Shown: positions 1 to 10,359 of the stretch, piece after piece
Layout of the letters: each line of letters begins with the position of its first letter
Numbering within the stretch: the first letter of the stretch is position 1
Source: Puccinellia tenuiflora
Taxonomy: Eukaryota; Streptophyta; Magnoliopsida; Poales; Poaceae
Direction: 5' to 3'
NCBI GenBank assembly: GCA_012064385.1
Contig: QRDG01000396.1
Coordinates: 170,308-234,307 of the forward strand
Length of the DNA: 64,000 bases
The notes under the pieces: generated by a model
Seen by the model: the letters and a program-made list of their open reading frames with translations, nothing else
Databases searched by the model: none
Told to the model about the DNA's origin: nothing
Made by a program: the position numbers and the translations under genes

Positions 1-880
1 CTGTACACGGAGATTGTGGAGAGCAAAACCATGGAATTGGGGCTATTATGCATAAAGTGAAGGTAAGGTGGGGTTACCAAATTGAGTATGACAAGGCTTG
101 GAGGGCTAAGCAGAGTGCGCTTGAGAGCAGATTTGGGTCGTTCTTTGACTCATACGACTCTGTGGTTCGTCTTCTGCACACACTGCAGGCCCGAAATCCA
201 GGTACCTATGTAGACATCCAACACTTTTTATGCCTGAGTTCCCAACGGTGAAGGTGCTGCATCGAGTTTTTTGGTCTTTTGGTGTATGCATTGAAGCTTT
301 TAGTCATTGTCGACCTATGATATGCGTTGATGGGACATTTCTCACTGGCAAGTACAAAGGTCAGATTTTGACAGCCATTGGTCAAGACGGGAACAATCAG
401 GTCGTCCCACTCGCATTTGCCTTTGTGGAGAGTGAGAACACTGCAAGTTGGTTATGGTTCTTTGGACAGTTGAAAATAGCTGTTGTGCATGACAAGCCGA
501 ATGTCTGCATCCTTCATGACCGGCATGCAGGTATACTGAGTGCGATTAAGGCACTGACAAATCCTAGTCCTGAGGAAGAAACTTCATGCTGGACTTGCAG
601 AGCCGTTGGTGCATGCGTCATTTGGGGGCAAATTTTTTTCACAGTTCAGACATAAGAACCTTATTAATTTATTCAAAAAAGTGCAAGCAGAACCAAGAAT
701 GGAAGTACAATGTTATCCGTGGGTATTTAAATGACTTCACTAAGGAACATGCAAGATTGAGGAGACAGGCACAAGAGGTTGCTGTAGCAGCACATGCAGC
801 TGCAGTGGCTTCACAACAATCAACAGACAATACCACTAATACCGGATCCTGTTGGGCTTTGTGGCTTGCCAGAATTTGAC
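1..880 (+). pseudogene. MULE transposase fragment, 5' truncated by the window
   Basis: The readable frames (48-251, 230-655, 586-879) together give a Mutator-like (MuDR-type) transposase. A segment before the catalytic core is followed by the core strand ICVDGTFLTGKYKGQILTAI and then by QVVPLAFAFVESENTASWLW, the typical first-aspartate region of the MULE DDE domain. The first Asp is in VDGTF (about 328). The frame breaks near 580-600, where coding continues in another frame (LQSRWCMRHLGANFF), so a small indel has disrupted it. The C-terminal SWIM zinc finger is absent. Sequence resembling a plant mobile domain follows instead. The gene runs off the left edge, so its true start is not visible. 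It is certainly transposon-derived and not functional as seen here. Confidence 0.8.
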
Positions 881-959
881 GCACCCGGTACAAGGAGGAA
901 GGTATGTGCAATGGTTGTCAACTCGTAACGTCTAGGTCAGCCCTGCTTTGATGCCCTTT

Positions 960-2593
960 ATTCTTGCAATTGTGGTCGTGGGAGAGGTTCCCGATTGGCC
1001 GACCAGACGTACTGGCTGAGCAGCCTTACCCGTTGGACGAGATGTTGATGCGGAGCGCATTGACATGCCTACGTTCGGCACCCTTTGGACACGTCGCAGG
1101 GTATGTTGGATATGTTACGTATACTAACTCTACGCATTGTAATAATATACGTAAACTAACTCGTTATTTTTCCACAGAGACGCTATGCGCAAGATCAGGT
1201 CAGGAATGCCTATAAGTCATTCAACGAGCAGTTCGACGTGTTGAACGCCGATCAGGTCATCTGGCAGCCATACACGGAGTATGCTATAGACACTAAGTAC
1301 CCAGGCGGTATATCTCGTCTTTGCACCAGAGATCGCGCGTACTGGATGACAACATCGAAGATCATCTTCGATGTCTCCGTTGAGTAATTGCCCAACAGAG
1401 GGTATGAGACAATTTTGTCTTCGCCAGGAGGTCGTTCCCCCCGCCTAGGAACATATGTGCCAGCCATCGTCCATAGATATTTTAAACTACCGAACGCATA
1501 TATGATTATTAGTTCGAAATGTTTGAATAATTAATTGTCTAACACCCACCTTATTTTTAGATTGTCTAGGAAGGGTACTAACAGGACGGCTCAACAATGG
1601 CTCACGAGGCTTCAGCCGTTCGGTACAGAGTGGGGAGACTGGCGATACGCGGTCTGGGAAGAGGATCGCGTGTTTGATCTCTCGCTTTTCAACGAGTATT
1701 TACGGCGGTACATGTCCGCGACACGACTACGCATTATCAATCATCCTCATCCGGACGAGATCACAAGCAGCACCATCTACTTGGGATTTGTACCCGAGCC
1801 AGTCTGTTTCTGGCTCCAGACAGCATGCGGTAAATATACGTCAATTATCAAAACTTTCTTATTTAATTCCAGGCACATGTCCTTAATACTGTACGTGATA
1901 ATTTCAGGCAGATTTGACGTTGGAGCTTCACAACGAGTTCGTTCAGTACGGACATTCTCTTTCTACGGGGCCTCTTTTACAGCGAGACCACCATGTGTCC
2001 TGGCTGAGGCGTATGGAGGGAAAGTTACGGCATATCTACGAGACTATCACGTGCACTCGCACTTCGGACGTTGCTCACAGCAGGGTGCACCGCGGCCCCC
2101 AAGTCCGTCGACGCAGCAGCAGCGGCCCCCACGTCCGTCGACGCAGCAGCAGCCCCGAGCAGCGACAGCACACGTGACCTCGCCTATCACCGCAGCGGAC
2201 GCCCGCACCTCCTCCTCCTGACCAGCCTGGAGGTTCGGCGTGGCAGCATACGCAACACAACCCTACGTCGAGTTTCCAATTTCGGCCGCACACCACAGCC
2301 ACAGGGTATGTACATACATGTATACTATTTGCCCATAAAAACGAAGTGAATACTTAAATTAGTGCGTTGCAGGTGCTTTCATGTACGGGCAACCGTCGTC
2401 TATGTCCGGATCCGCGTGGGGGAGTGATCAGGAAGACGGAAACCAGATGGACGAGATTCACAGTTGGATAAACATGTATGACCAAACACAGGTCACACCC
2501 CCACCCCAGCCGACGCAACCCACGCAGGAACAACAGTTTAACGAGGACGGTACCCCTCTTCGTCAACCGACGCGTCGTGGCAGACGGAGGTAG
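960..2593 (+). pseudogene. Plant mobile domain (PMD, aminotransferase-like) protein gene, MULE-associated
   Basis: Successive exon-like blocks encode the PMD seen in MAIL/'serine/threonine phosphatase 7 long form'-like proteins, a domain often carried by Mutator-like and other grass transposons. Visible blocks are WSWERFPIGRPDVL (about 970), a block with QFDVLNADQVIW and AYWMTTSKIIFDV (1176-1384), a block with RTAQQWLTRLQPFGTEWGDW (1555-1829, donor GT at 1830) and a block from 1908 (acceptor AG 1906-1907) with HNEFVQYGHSLSTG. It closes with a low-complexity Pro/Gln/Ser tail and a last exon from 2373 to the stop at 2593. A TAA at 1385-1387 interrupts the third block, and the 1040-1100 region is out of frame. 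The gene is therefore decayed although the introns are still recognisable. It follows the transposase fragment directly and was probably part of the same transposon transcript. Confidence 0.72.
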
Positions 2594-2842
2594 CGACACC
2601 TTGTCTATCACTACAGATATTACTATCTAGCTATGTACGAGACATCATATTTTGTGTAAGACCTATTCCTATATATGTACGAGACACTATATTTGTATGA
2701 GACATATTCCTATCTATATTTGATCAGACAATGCTTCCGACATTTATTAAGAAACTTCGAGATTACAACTTTTTCATTAAAAACACACTTAAATTAATAG
2801 CTAGAACTGAAATTAAGATACATGCGACACTTAACATAAATT

Positions 2843-3301
2843 TCATCTCCCGTCCACGCATCCTCCTACCTCCGTCGATGGGCCACTCTTGCCCTTCGAC
2901 GATGCCGCTCCCTTGCCCTTCGACGCTGCTGCTCTCTTGGACGTGATGGTAGGCATGAACATGTCATCTTCGTCCTCGCTCTCATCCACCCATGACCACG
3001 GATGATCTCCTAACCAATCGAGGAACTTCTCGTCCCTAGTTCTTTACTCCACCTTCATCCACTTTTCATGCAGCCTGAGAAGTTCCTGTCGTATTTCCCG
3101 TGGAGTCATATGAGCCCAATATGGTTTGAGCCTTGTTGATCTGCTGACCAATGTCGCGTCTATCTCAGTGAGCAAACTATCACTACTAATGAGTTCCTCC
3201 CATGGAACTAATTTATTGTCTACCCTAAACTCGGCGGCACATGCAAGAAGGAGCTCAGACTGGTGTCGAAGAAAGCTACGGTAAGGACGAAAACCCGACA
3301 T
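2843..3301 (-). pseudogene. Small acidic-tailed protein gene converging on the MULE/PMD gene
   Basis: On the minus strand a frame opens at ATG 3301 and reads to TGA 2843-2845 (152 codons plus stop), broken only by one TAA at 3044-3046. The N-terminal part (MSGFRPYRSFLRHQSELLLA, later ELISSDSLLTEIDATLV, REIRQELLRLHEKW) is helical and charged. The part beyond the stop (KFLDWLGDHPWSWVDESEDE, then Lys/Ser/Ala-rich) stays coherent in the same frame. This suggests a single nonsense change, possibly TAC or TAT to TAA. I do not recognise the family. Its convergent orientation to the transposase/PMD gene resembles the mudrA/mudrB arrangement of maize MuDR, but I see no sequence resemblance to MURB. 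Its upstream region is the E2F-like array. Confidence 0.5.
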
Positions 3302-3369
3302 CGATGAGTGAATTCGCTGGACTACTTATCAACCTGACTGAGCAACGGCTTTTATAGCCCGAGAAGCGA

Positions 3370-3575
3370 AGAAAAAGGCGGGAAGAAATATGGCGGGAGA
3401 AAATAGCGGGAAGTGAAAGGGCGGGAGAACAAGGCGGGAACGAGGAAGGGCGGGAGAAAATGGCGGGAGAAATGTGGAGAGCAGAGAATAAGGCGGGAAC
3501 GAGGAAAGACGGGAGATAATGACGGGAATCAGGAAGGGCGGGAGAAAATGGCGGGAGAATAAAGGCGGGTGAATC
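3370..3575 (-). promoter_or_regulatory. Array of E2F-like GGCGGGA motifs upstream of the minus-strand ORF
   Basis: About a dozen copies of (G/T/A)GCGGGA(A/G) occur in roughly 200 bp. Three are GGCGGGAA (3377-3384, 3433-3440, 3492-3499), whose complement TTCCCGCC fits the plant E2F consensus TTSSCGSS. Others read GGCGGGAGAA. The array lies directly upstream of the ATG at 3301 for minus-strand transcription. It may be a simple purine-rich repeat that fits the consensus by chance, or a genuine S-phase promoter module. Neither can be decided from sequence alone. Confidence 0.5.
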
Positions 3576-3608
3576 GGTGGACGCAAAAATATAACATATA
3601 TTTCATAA

Positions 3609-3676
3609 TTTTTATTTGGCATCTAAAACTGGAATGGAGATATTTTTATTTGGCATCTAAAACTGGAATGGAGATA
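3609..3676 (+). repeat. Perfect 34-bp tandem duplication
   Basis: The 34-bp unit at 3609-3642, containing TTATTTGGCATCTAAAACTG, is repeated base for base at 3643-3676. It sits between the GGCGGGA array and the hairpin array, inside presumed transposon terminal sequence. Identity of the copies implies a recent slippage or unequal exchange. Confidence 0.95.
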
Positions 3677-3703
3677 GAAAAGGAAAAGGGCGGGACATGC
3701 AGC

Positions 3704-3900
3704 ACTCGGCGTGGCTGTAGCCGAAAAAAACTAATCGGCTTCGGCGAAGCCGATATGACTGCTCGGCGTCCTCCAAGCCGACCAGGTCTGCCGTCCGGCA
3801 GGTCGGCAGGCCGAGAAGCTCGTCGGCTTCGGCGAAGCCGACTGAAACCTGCTCGGCGTGGACGAAGCCGACAGGGCCTGCTCGGCGTACCGGAAGCCGA
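3704..3900 (+). repeat. Array of short hairpins with TCGGC/GCCGA arms
   Basis: Four 21-bp units beginning (A/G)CTCGGCGT and ending AGCCGA (3704-3724, 3761-3781, 3851-3871, 3880-3900) alternate with two exact 19-bp near-palindromes TCGGCTTCGGCGAAGCCGA (3735-3753, 3823-3841). Every unit can fold on itself and also pair with its neighbours. The cluster may be the subterminal repeat zone of the MULE-like unit to its left. No coding function is apparent. Confidence 0.85.
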
Positions 3901-3904
3901 GGGT

Positions 3905-4640
3905 GTAATATTTATGTGATTTTTCAAAACGCGTATTATTTCCCAAAAAAATAAAATAAATGTATTATTTAAAAAAATCGAGCTTGCTTTGCTCCATCTG
4001 TTGGCTAGGCCCCACATGTCAATATGTCAACGCCATAGAGACGTCGGGTCAATACTATCTCACGCGAGATGGACCAATTTGCGTGCACTTTTTTTTTTCA
4101 TGTGGACAAAATCTTGAAATATGCAAGACAAAAAAATGTTGAAATATGCTACACTATACAATTTGTTTAGTTTTCGTGCACATTCTGTCAGGACAATGTG
4201 CTACAGTGTAGCAGCTACACTGAACATACATGGTCTAACGTTGGCATGTCCTATATATTTGAGATTCGGGAGGCCGGTAGAAGCGCTGCATATTTATTAG
4301 AAGGAGATAAAACAACTGTACAAGAACGTGGAACGCTTTAAGCGGAAAGTAAGACTAGGCAATGCCAAACAATCTGCAACGCGTCGATCCATGAGTCCGT
4401 TTTTCGTTCGTTTGAATCGTGAGGCAGACACAAAATATCTTGCCCTGTCCGGGTGCCCGAGTAGTGCACACAACACTACCGACTCATTTCTTTTTTTTTT
4501 TTTCATTAACAAGCCGGAAAAAAGTCGTTTTTGATTTATAGATAGGGGTGGACCACAAACGGCCTTCTTACATTTAGTAATACAAATAAAAAACATAGAT
4601 AAACCTTGTCAACGCCGGCTCCGGCCTACTCCTCGTCGTC
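3905..4640. other. Intergenic stretch without a recognisable gene
   Basis: AT-rich sequence with short homopolymers (for example a T-run near 4488-4502). No splice-consistent coding block, clear terminal inverted repeat or RNA gene was seen. Open frames here are short and lack recognisable motifs. Confidence 0.5.
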
Positions 4641-4659
4641 ATCGCATAGGTCGACCTAC

Positions 4660-5126
4660 GACGGCGTGGCCCAAAGATGGGTCGATGGTACCCTCATCGG
4701 GGCCGTCGGTGGCTGCTCCTGCTCCGGCGGCGGCAGATGCAGCTGGGAGACCAGGCCAGTCTAGGACCAGGACAACCCGTAGAGCTGCTCAGGGAGAGGT
4801 GGCGCCTGCTCCTGCTCCACCTGCATCGACTCCCACCACGGCACGGGCGCGGGTGCGGGCATCGGTGGTGGCGGCTGCTGGGCCTCCATGGTGGACCGAT
4901 GGATTGCCTCGGCGAGGCTGTCTCACCGACGCATCTCGTCCTCGACGATGGTGCGCTTGGACTCCTCAAGGAGTTGCATGAGGACGAGGTCATTCTCCTC
5001 CCCCTCCTCCTCTTCCACCTCATCCTTCACCAGGTGCGCAGAGGGGGAGGTGCCGACGGAGCAGGGTCGCGTCAGAGAGGCAGAAGTTGGGCCCCGAAGT
5101 AGGACCGGCGACGAGAAATGGGACAA
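4660..5126 (-). pseudogene. Relic of a transposon-type coding region
   Basis: The minus strand reads an acidic, coding-like segment, HLVKDEVEEEEGEENDLVLM followed by QLLEESKRTIVEDEMRRVGE, then a Pro/Gln-rich region that changes frame more than once. Codon texture and composition favour the minus strand over the GC-rich plus-strand frames. No catalytic domain is visible and I cannot name the family. It lies between the MULE remnants and a Harbinger ORF1 tail, so a transposon origin is inferred. Confidence 0.35.
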
Positions 5127-5405
5127 TGCTTATCATGGTGACCTCCTTGCCTGTCCCCCACTCTAACCTTATCCTCAGTCTTATCTATGCTAGGAATCAG
5201 AGCTCTCCGTCCACTTTCCGGGGAGATGACTTCTTGGCAACGTCATGATCAGCTGACATACAAAGAATCGACCTAATGCGTAGTACAACATAATGTTCTG
5301 GTAAATTATGGTCAATACCAGGTATATAAGCAGTGATTTCAAATCTAGAGGTTAATTGTACTCTGGCAATTTAATAGTTGGTGTCGGTAGATCATAGGCC
5401 AAAAG

Positions 5406-5642
5406 ATGAAGGAGATGCAAGAATCTATGGAGGTGAAAGAGCAAAAGATCAAGGAGATGCAAGAAACTAGAGAGGTGAAAGGCCTAAAGATCAAGGAGAT
5501 GCAAGAAGCTCGAAAACTGAAGATCATGGCCACGGACACATCTCACATGACGGTGGAACGGCAAGAGTACTTTGCCAAGGAGGTCGCGCACATCATGAAG
5601 ACGAGGAGACAAAGGGCTGCGGATGCCGAGACCCAAGAATGA
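5406..5642 (+). pseudogene. C-terminal piece of a PIF/Harbinger-type ORF1 (NAM-associated C-terminal domain)
   Basis: A Lys/Glu/Met-rich coiled-coil frame with three near-repeats of KIKEMQE(S/T/A) ends in DTSHMTVERQEYFAKEVAHI and a basic tail before the stop at 5642. The same kind of tail (coiled coil, then MDTSHFDEKQKEYL) ends the better preserved Harbinger ORF1 at 59585-61408. The N-terminal Myb/SANT-like part is missing upstream, so this is a truncated relic. Its distance to the element end at about 6016 matches the short 3' spacing of the other copy. Confidence 0.55.
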
Positions 5643-6016
5643 TTTGCATGTTCTTGGATGGCTTGATGTATTTTGGTGGCCAAACATGTTGTTGGCCGGG
5701 TCTGTGTTGGCCATTGAACCTGTGATGTGCTTGTGTTGGTCGTGTCTGTGTTAGCCGGTGAAACTGTTGGCCAAAACATTCATGACCAGAATTTCTGTTG
5801 GTCGAGCCTGTGTTGGCCAGATATGTATATTTTGATAGTCGGATTTGTTGTTGTTGGTTAATTTTTGTTTGGAGTGTCGTTTAGGGGGTGTCGGTGTGGG
5901 AGGCAAGAAAAAAAACGTCGGACAAGTGTCTGCCCCCCCCCCCCCCCCCCCCCCCCCAAGCGGACATGATTTGGGGGGTGCCGGACACAAAATAGGCACC
6001 CCCGGTGAAGGTGCTC
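5643..6016. mobile_element. 3' terminal part of a PIF/Harbinger-like element, with a poly-C tract
   Basis: The right end reads GGTGAAGGTGCTC followed by TTA (6017-6019). Its complement GAGCACCTTCACC is the same type of terminus as GAGCATCTCCACC at 10726. The subterminal words (GGTGCCTATTTTGTG on the complement, then a TGTCCG motif) are also shared with the 10726 element. TTA/TAA targets are usual for PIF/Harbinger. A run of about 21 C lies at roughly 5937-5957. No matching left end was found, so the element is probably truncated. Confidence 0.55.
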
Positions 6017-6365
6017 TTAACTATTTATGCTAGTAGTAGTTGGAATTAGTTATCATGTTTGTGAGTACATTCGAGACTGTTTGTACTTGAGGATTACTTG
6101 AAAAGAAAAGTTGATTTGTGTACTCTGTTTTGTAATTCCTTTAGTTTTGCTTGATAGTTGACACTTGATTATACATTCTTTGGAACCCAAATTATTGAAA
6201 TTAATCAGATGAATTTTGACGAGAAATGTCAACAGATAAACCATTGCAGTACAATTTATATCAATGAAATATGTTTAATTTCAGTTAGTACAATTTATAT
6301 CAATGAAATATATTCAATTTCAGTTCTGAAACAAGAATACACCAAGAACAATTCCAGAGATTATA

Positions 6366-6528
6366 CTCCCTCCGTTCCACAATATAAGATGTTTTAGATT
6401 TTTCACATGTTGTCTAGATTCGAATTAAAAGAAATGGACATATACACTAAAACAAGTCTAGATACATGTGTACACATGTGAATGTGAAAAATGACTAAAA
6501 CATCTTATATTTTGTGGAACGGAGGGAG
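6366..6528. mobile_element. Stowaway MITE
   Basis: A 163-bp inverted-repeat element with termini CTCCCTCCGTTCCAC and GTGGAACGGAGGGAG, flanked by TA on both sides (6364-6365, 6529-6530). The first and last 35 bases or so are near-perfect complements (ATATAAGATGTTTTAG against CTAAAACATCTTATAT). This is the classic Tc1/mariner-derived Stowaway structure. It lies downstream of the 3' end of the aspartic protease gene. Confidence 0.95.
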
Positions 6529-6529
6529 T

Positions 6530-7311
6530 ACTTAAATAACAGCCATGTTTTTCCAGCGGGATAAGATCCTGGTTCTGTTTTTCATTAAAAGTAAATAGAA
6601 ACCACACAGCTGCGATCCAAGCGCCAATGACTGACATTCGCTACATACCTGGGACTAACATCATCAGCATAACCCAGGTAAAAATGTTACAATCATCATT
6701 ACAAAAACATGCCTATCACCAGATCTAACCAGGACACCAAGCATAATCTCCCCTTGTTCTCTATCTAACATCAGATAATGAATAGCAGGGTAGCAGCAAC
6801 AGAGGTCTTCAGTTACTTGTTGAAGTTTCTGTCTTGAGCACCAAAGCAGCCACTGCTTCATCAGTCCCCAAAGGCACCTCCAGAATACCTGCAATGCAGT
6901 CCAGGTTAATGTGCAAGAGTGCAAGCCATTCCTCATCTTCGATAAGCTCCATAAACATCCAAGCAAATGCAATACATCCGTGCTTCATAAAACAGGATAA
7001 ATATATTTGATATGGACATGACCATGATTACAGGCTACTATTTTTTTCTCTTTACTAAAGAATACATGTTCATAACTTTGTATACAGCCTCCCTGGGATG
7101 ATTCCTTTTGTCCTTCCATCAACCCTTGGCCTCCCCTTGTTAATCACTCTTTGTTTGAACGGTAGTAATTTGCACACTCTTCATTCTGAATACCAAAGAT
7201 GCTGGGGAATTGGGGCCTACAATAACCTTCCTCAAATCCATGAATGGTATTTTCACTGTTTGAATAAACAGAAAAGAATTAAGGGTATATATGTTCAGGT
7301 GTGTGAAATGA
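6530..7311. other. 3' flank of the aspartic protease gene
   Basis: This stretch lies downstream of the protease stop codon at 7312. It holds the likely 3' untranslated region and beyond. A minus-strand open stretch near 6664-6972 has no recognisable domain. No other gene was seen. Confidence 0.5.
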
Positions 7312-10196
7312 TCACAGAAGGGAAGATCCGAACTTGGGGATTCTATCACAAGGCGCACGGATCCATCCAATCTGCCCCCTCTCATTGTCATATATGATCA
7401 TCTGATCCTGCATCGTAATGTCTGCAACAAGAGAAAATTAACATCATTTGTTACAATGTTTTGAGGGATCATGTCTTCTGAAACTATGTTGATTGGTTGT
7501 AATGTCTGAACTTCCTACCTCCAACAATGTTCAGATCCTTGAGTCCAATCTCTGATCCGTTGAGGATGCCCAAACATGCATTTCCGTATTTCTGGCACGA
7601 ACATAGAAACGAATGTTTAGTCACCAATATGTTGGACTTAATTATTGAATAATCTACTGAGTTGTGGAATGCTTACAGTGACAATGAGGTAGTTTTCAGG
7701 AGGGATCTCCATGAGTGCTTTCTTGCCATTGGAAAAGCTCAAAACCAATGATTTGAACTCCTTTTTGACATCAAGCACGGATTTGAATGGTTTCTTTCCT
7801 TTCCAGCACAGAGGCAGAGAGGGGTCAGATACCTCTTTCAGCGTCTTGCTTAGATCACCCTTAAGCTGCAAGAGACAAAACCACGTGAGTTTTATGTTTC
7901 TCCAAAAATACTACTATAATTTTAGAATAATTTTTTTCTGAAATTTACTGCGGTGACAAGTGCTTCATATGGTTGAGCAGAAAAGTATGTGAATGAGCTT
8001 CCACTGTCCAGTACTACTTCCATTGGTCCCACAATAAGTGATCGGCCACCAAAATACAGGCCTGCTGAGCCAGGTGAGTAATAATTCCTGGAAAATGCAG
8101 GTTATGCCATTCAGAATTATGAATGAGAGAATCTGGTCAGAACTTTCTACTAGACTAACCATTGACAGATTATACATAGTTAAACCCCCTAAACAAAATG
8201 GAAATAAAATCAGTAAAAGAATGATTGTCACTATAACTGGCTTGCTCCATATGGTTGCAAACTGCAAAGTATATGATTGGTAGTGATTTCGAAGAAAAAC
8301 CATGATGTGGTTAGTGTACACTTTTTCAAGTCATTTAATAGTTTCCACAATAGATGTGATCGATTACTCGATTTAAAAATCAGTAACCAGAAACTGGAAT
8401 GCACACATATAATTAAATATTATTACAAGCAGGCAGCATGCATGTTCTTTCTAGAATATATTGCAGAACAAAAACAAAATTCATCAAAAATAGAACTCAC
8501 CTGAATGCACTCCTAACCATCGGTACCCATGTTGCACGTGAATAAGGCACGAGATTATCTCCAAAGAAGAGGAATCCCCCTCCTCTCCTGCTGAGGCAGT
8601 GGCCAACCACGTTCTTGGTAATGCCATGCTGCTTGAGCTGTGAAAGCAGGCTAATTGATCCACTCCCAAGCCCAAGCACACCATCAGTAGGTGCCACCTC
8701 AGTGCTGCTCCCGACCTCCTGGTCATACCCACAACTGCACACACACACCACCACCACAACAACAACAAAAACATCAGGAAACAATTCAAGTGGCCCACTT
8801 TGGAATGTTGTAACAAGTTCCAAGTAGCATACCCGAATGCAAGACTGGGACGGACAATGGAAGCATTCGCAAGGCGGACTGCGAAACTGTCGTTGATGAG
8901 CACACCAAGGGATGAGGCTTGGTCGGCATACTTAATTTCATAGTCGCACTGCTGGTTCGGTGAGTCGCACTTGTGGTTTTTACTCAGGCCACTGTGCAGA
9001 GAGGTGCACATCTGATCCACACACGGTACCAGCTTGTTCTTGGTTGGCCGGTAGAGTGGATGTGGCACCTACATGGACCATTAACATGCAAAACATGAAA
9101 AAGGAAAATCAAATCCTTGATCTGCAAGAAAACCAAATTTTGGCTTTCAATATGACAGCTTGGAAAATAAATAAAGGGGGGTGACTATTTCTCGTTCTAC
9201 TTAGAAATAGTTATTTCTCACTTCTCAGTTGACGTTCATAGGAACAGGATGCTCTTCTCATCATCCCTTTGTCCTTACAAGAATCTCAATGTTTAGATCA
9301 GATGATTCTTATCATCGACTTAGAAATAGTTAGCAAGACCATAAAGAAATAGCACGGTGACTCTAACGGGTAATACCCAATCAAGACATGAACAGACACT
9401 AAATCTTGAAGTGGAAACCACAATGAAATTGGGCAAATACAGCTAAATACCGGGTCTTACACAATCGTCTTCGAACAGTAAAGTAAATAGGTCATTTACG
9501 GGATATGCATGAAATTCATACCATTTTTCTACAGTTTCCCCCTGAGTCCATTATATTCAATGCATAAAGAGAAGACGAATAAGCAAGGGAATGGTACCTT
9601 GGAGCAGCTGACGCAGGGGGCGTCGCACTGCAGCCAGGTGAGGTCGCTGCCGGTGTCGACGTCGAGGAAGTAGGGCTTGGGCGGGTTGCCAATGCTCATG
9701 GCCACGTAGTACAACCTGCACAAGGGAAGCATCGTCTAAGAAATTCAGGAATGGATGAGAGAGTGTTTTTTTTCTTCTGCAGGTAGGATCAAAGAGTTTC
9801 ACCACAGCAACTTGCGTTGCCTCATGAAGGCCAATCGATACTATGCGATTCATAAAAATAATAAAGGCGAATAATGCTCGGACTGAGTAGTACAAAACCC
9901 CGCACGGAGATCTATGGATGACACTGGCGAGTAGGGCCAAAATCCGCAATCAGTTGATTGATCGGTCAGAACAGAGGAATGGGGGGGGGGGGGGGGGGGG
10001 GGGGAACAGGACAGGTTGGTCAGGGAGGGAGGAGCCAGTACCCGTGGGGGTACACGTTGCCGTAGAGCTGGAAGACGGCGGAGGACGCCTCCGGCTCCGG
10101 CTCCGCCCTCGCCGGCCTGTCCGCGCGCGCCGGCACGAGCAACGCCAGCAGCAGGAGCAAGAGGAGGCCGGCCGGCGGGACCCGCCTGGCAGCCAT
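7312..10196 (-). CDS. Asp1-like: Asp1/nucellin-like aspartic protease (pepsin family A1)
   Basis: Secreted aspartic endopeptidase. Eight exons on the minus strand join in frame with GT-AG introns: 10196-10042, 9715-9598, 9068-8833, 8734-8501, 8087-7949, 7865-7677, 7591-7519 and 7421-7312 (1254 nt, 417 aa). The chosen ATG opens a signal peptide (basic MAARR, then a Leu-rich core, about residues 1-25). An upstream in-frame ATG would bury it. Catalytic motifs are DTGS at 72-75 (exon 2) and DSGS at 275-278 (exon 5). The flap region, QCDYEIKYAD and FGCGYDQ follow the nucellin/Asp1 pattern, and the protein ends soon after YDNERGQIGWIR. The length is close to that of rice Asp1 as I remember it. Family members act in seed and nucellar tissue or in defence; the role here is inferred only. 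Intron 1 holds a 24-nt G run. Confidence 0.9.
9981..10004 (+). repeat. G24 homopolymer in protease intron 1
   Basis: Twenty-four consecutive G lie about 40 bp past the intron 1 donor. On the transcribed (minus-sense) strand this is a C tract near the 5' splice site. It is likely length-polymorphic and prone to sequencing error. Confidence 0.95.
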
Positions 10197-10353
10197 GGGA
10201 AAGGAGAGAGCTTGCGCTGAGCGGAGGATGGAGAAGATTGAATGGTTTGCCTCGCCCCCCACCCTCGGCCTCGGCTCAGGGGAGGAAGAGGTTCTTGGGG
10301 AGGAGGGAAGGATGGGGATGGATGGCGAGAGGAGGAAAGAACGGGCTGCTGGG

Positions 10354-10359
10354 TTTATA
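10354..10359 (-). promoter_or_regulatory. TATA box of the aspartic protease gene
   Basis: On the minus strand CTATAAACCC lies about 160 bp upstream of the ATG at 10196. The intervening leader is C/T-rich, as is typical for grass 5' untranslated regions. Transcription would be expected to start around 10320-10330. Confidence 0.55.

Noticed and set aside
4677..5102. 141-codon plus-strand frame
   Set aside because: Arg/Leu-rich texture typical of an antisense frame. The minus strand reads a more protein-like acidic segment.
6664..6972. 102-codon minus-strand frame as an extra exon of the aspartic protease
   Set aside because: The protease frame closes at 7312 at the position expected for the family, and no splice-consistent link was found.
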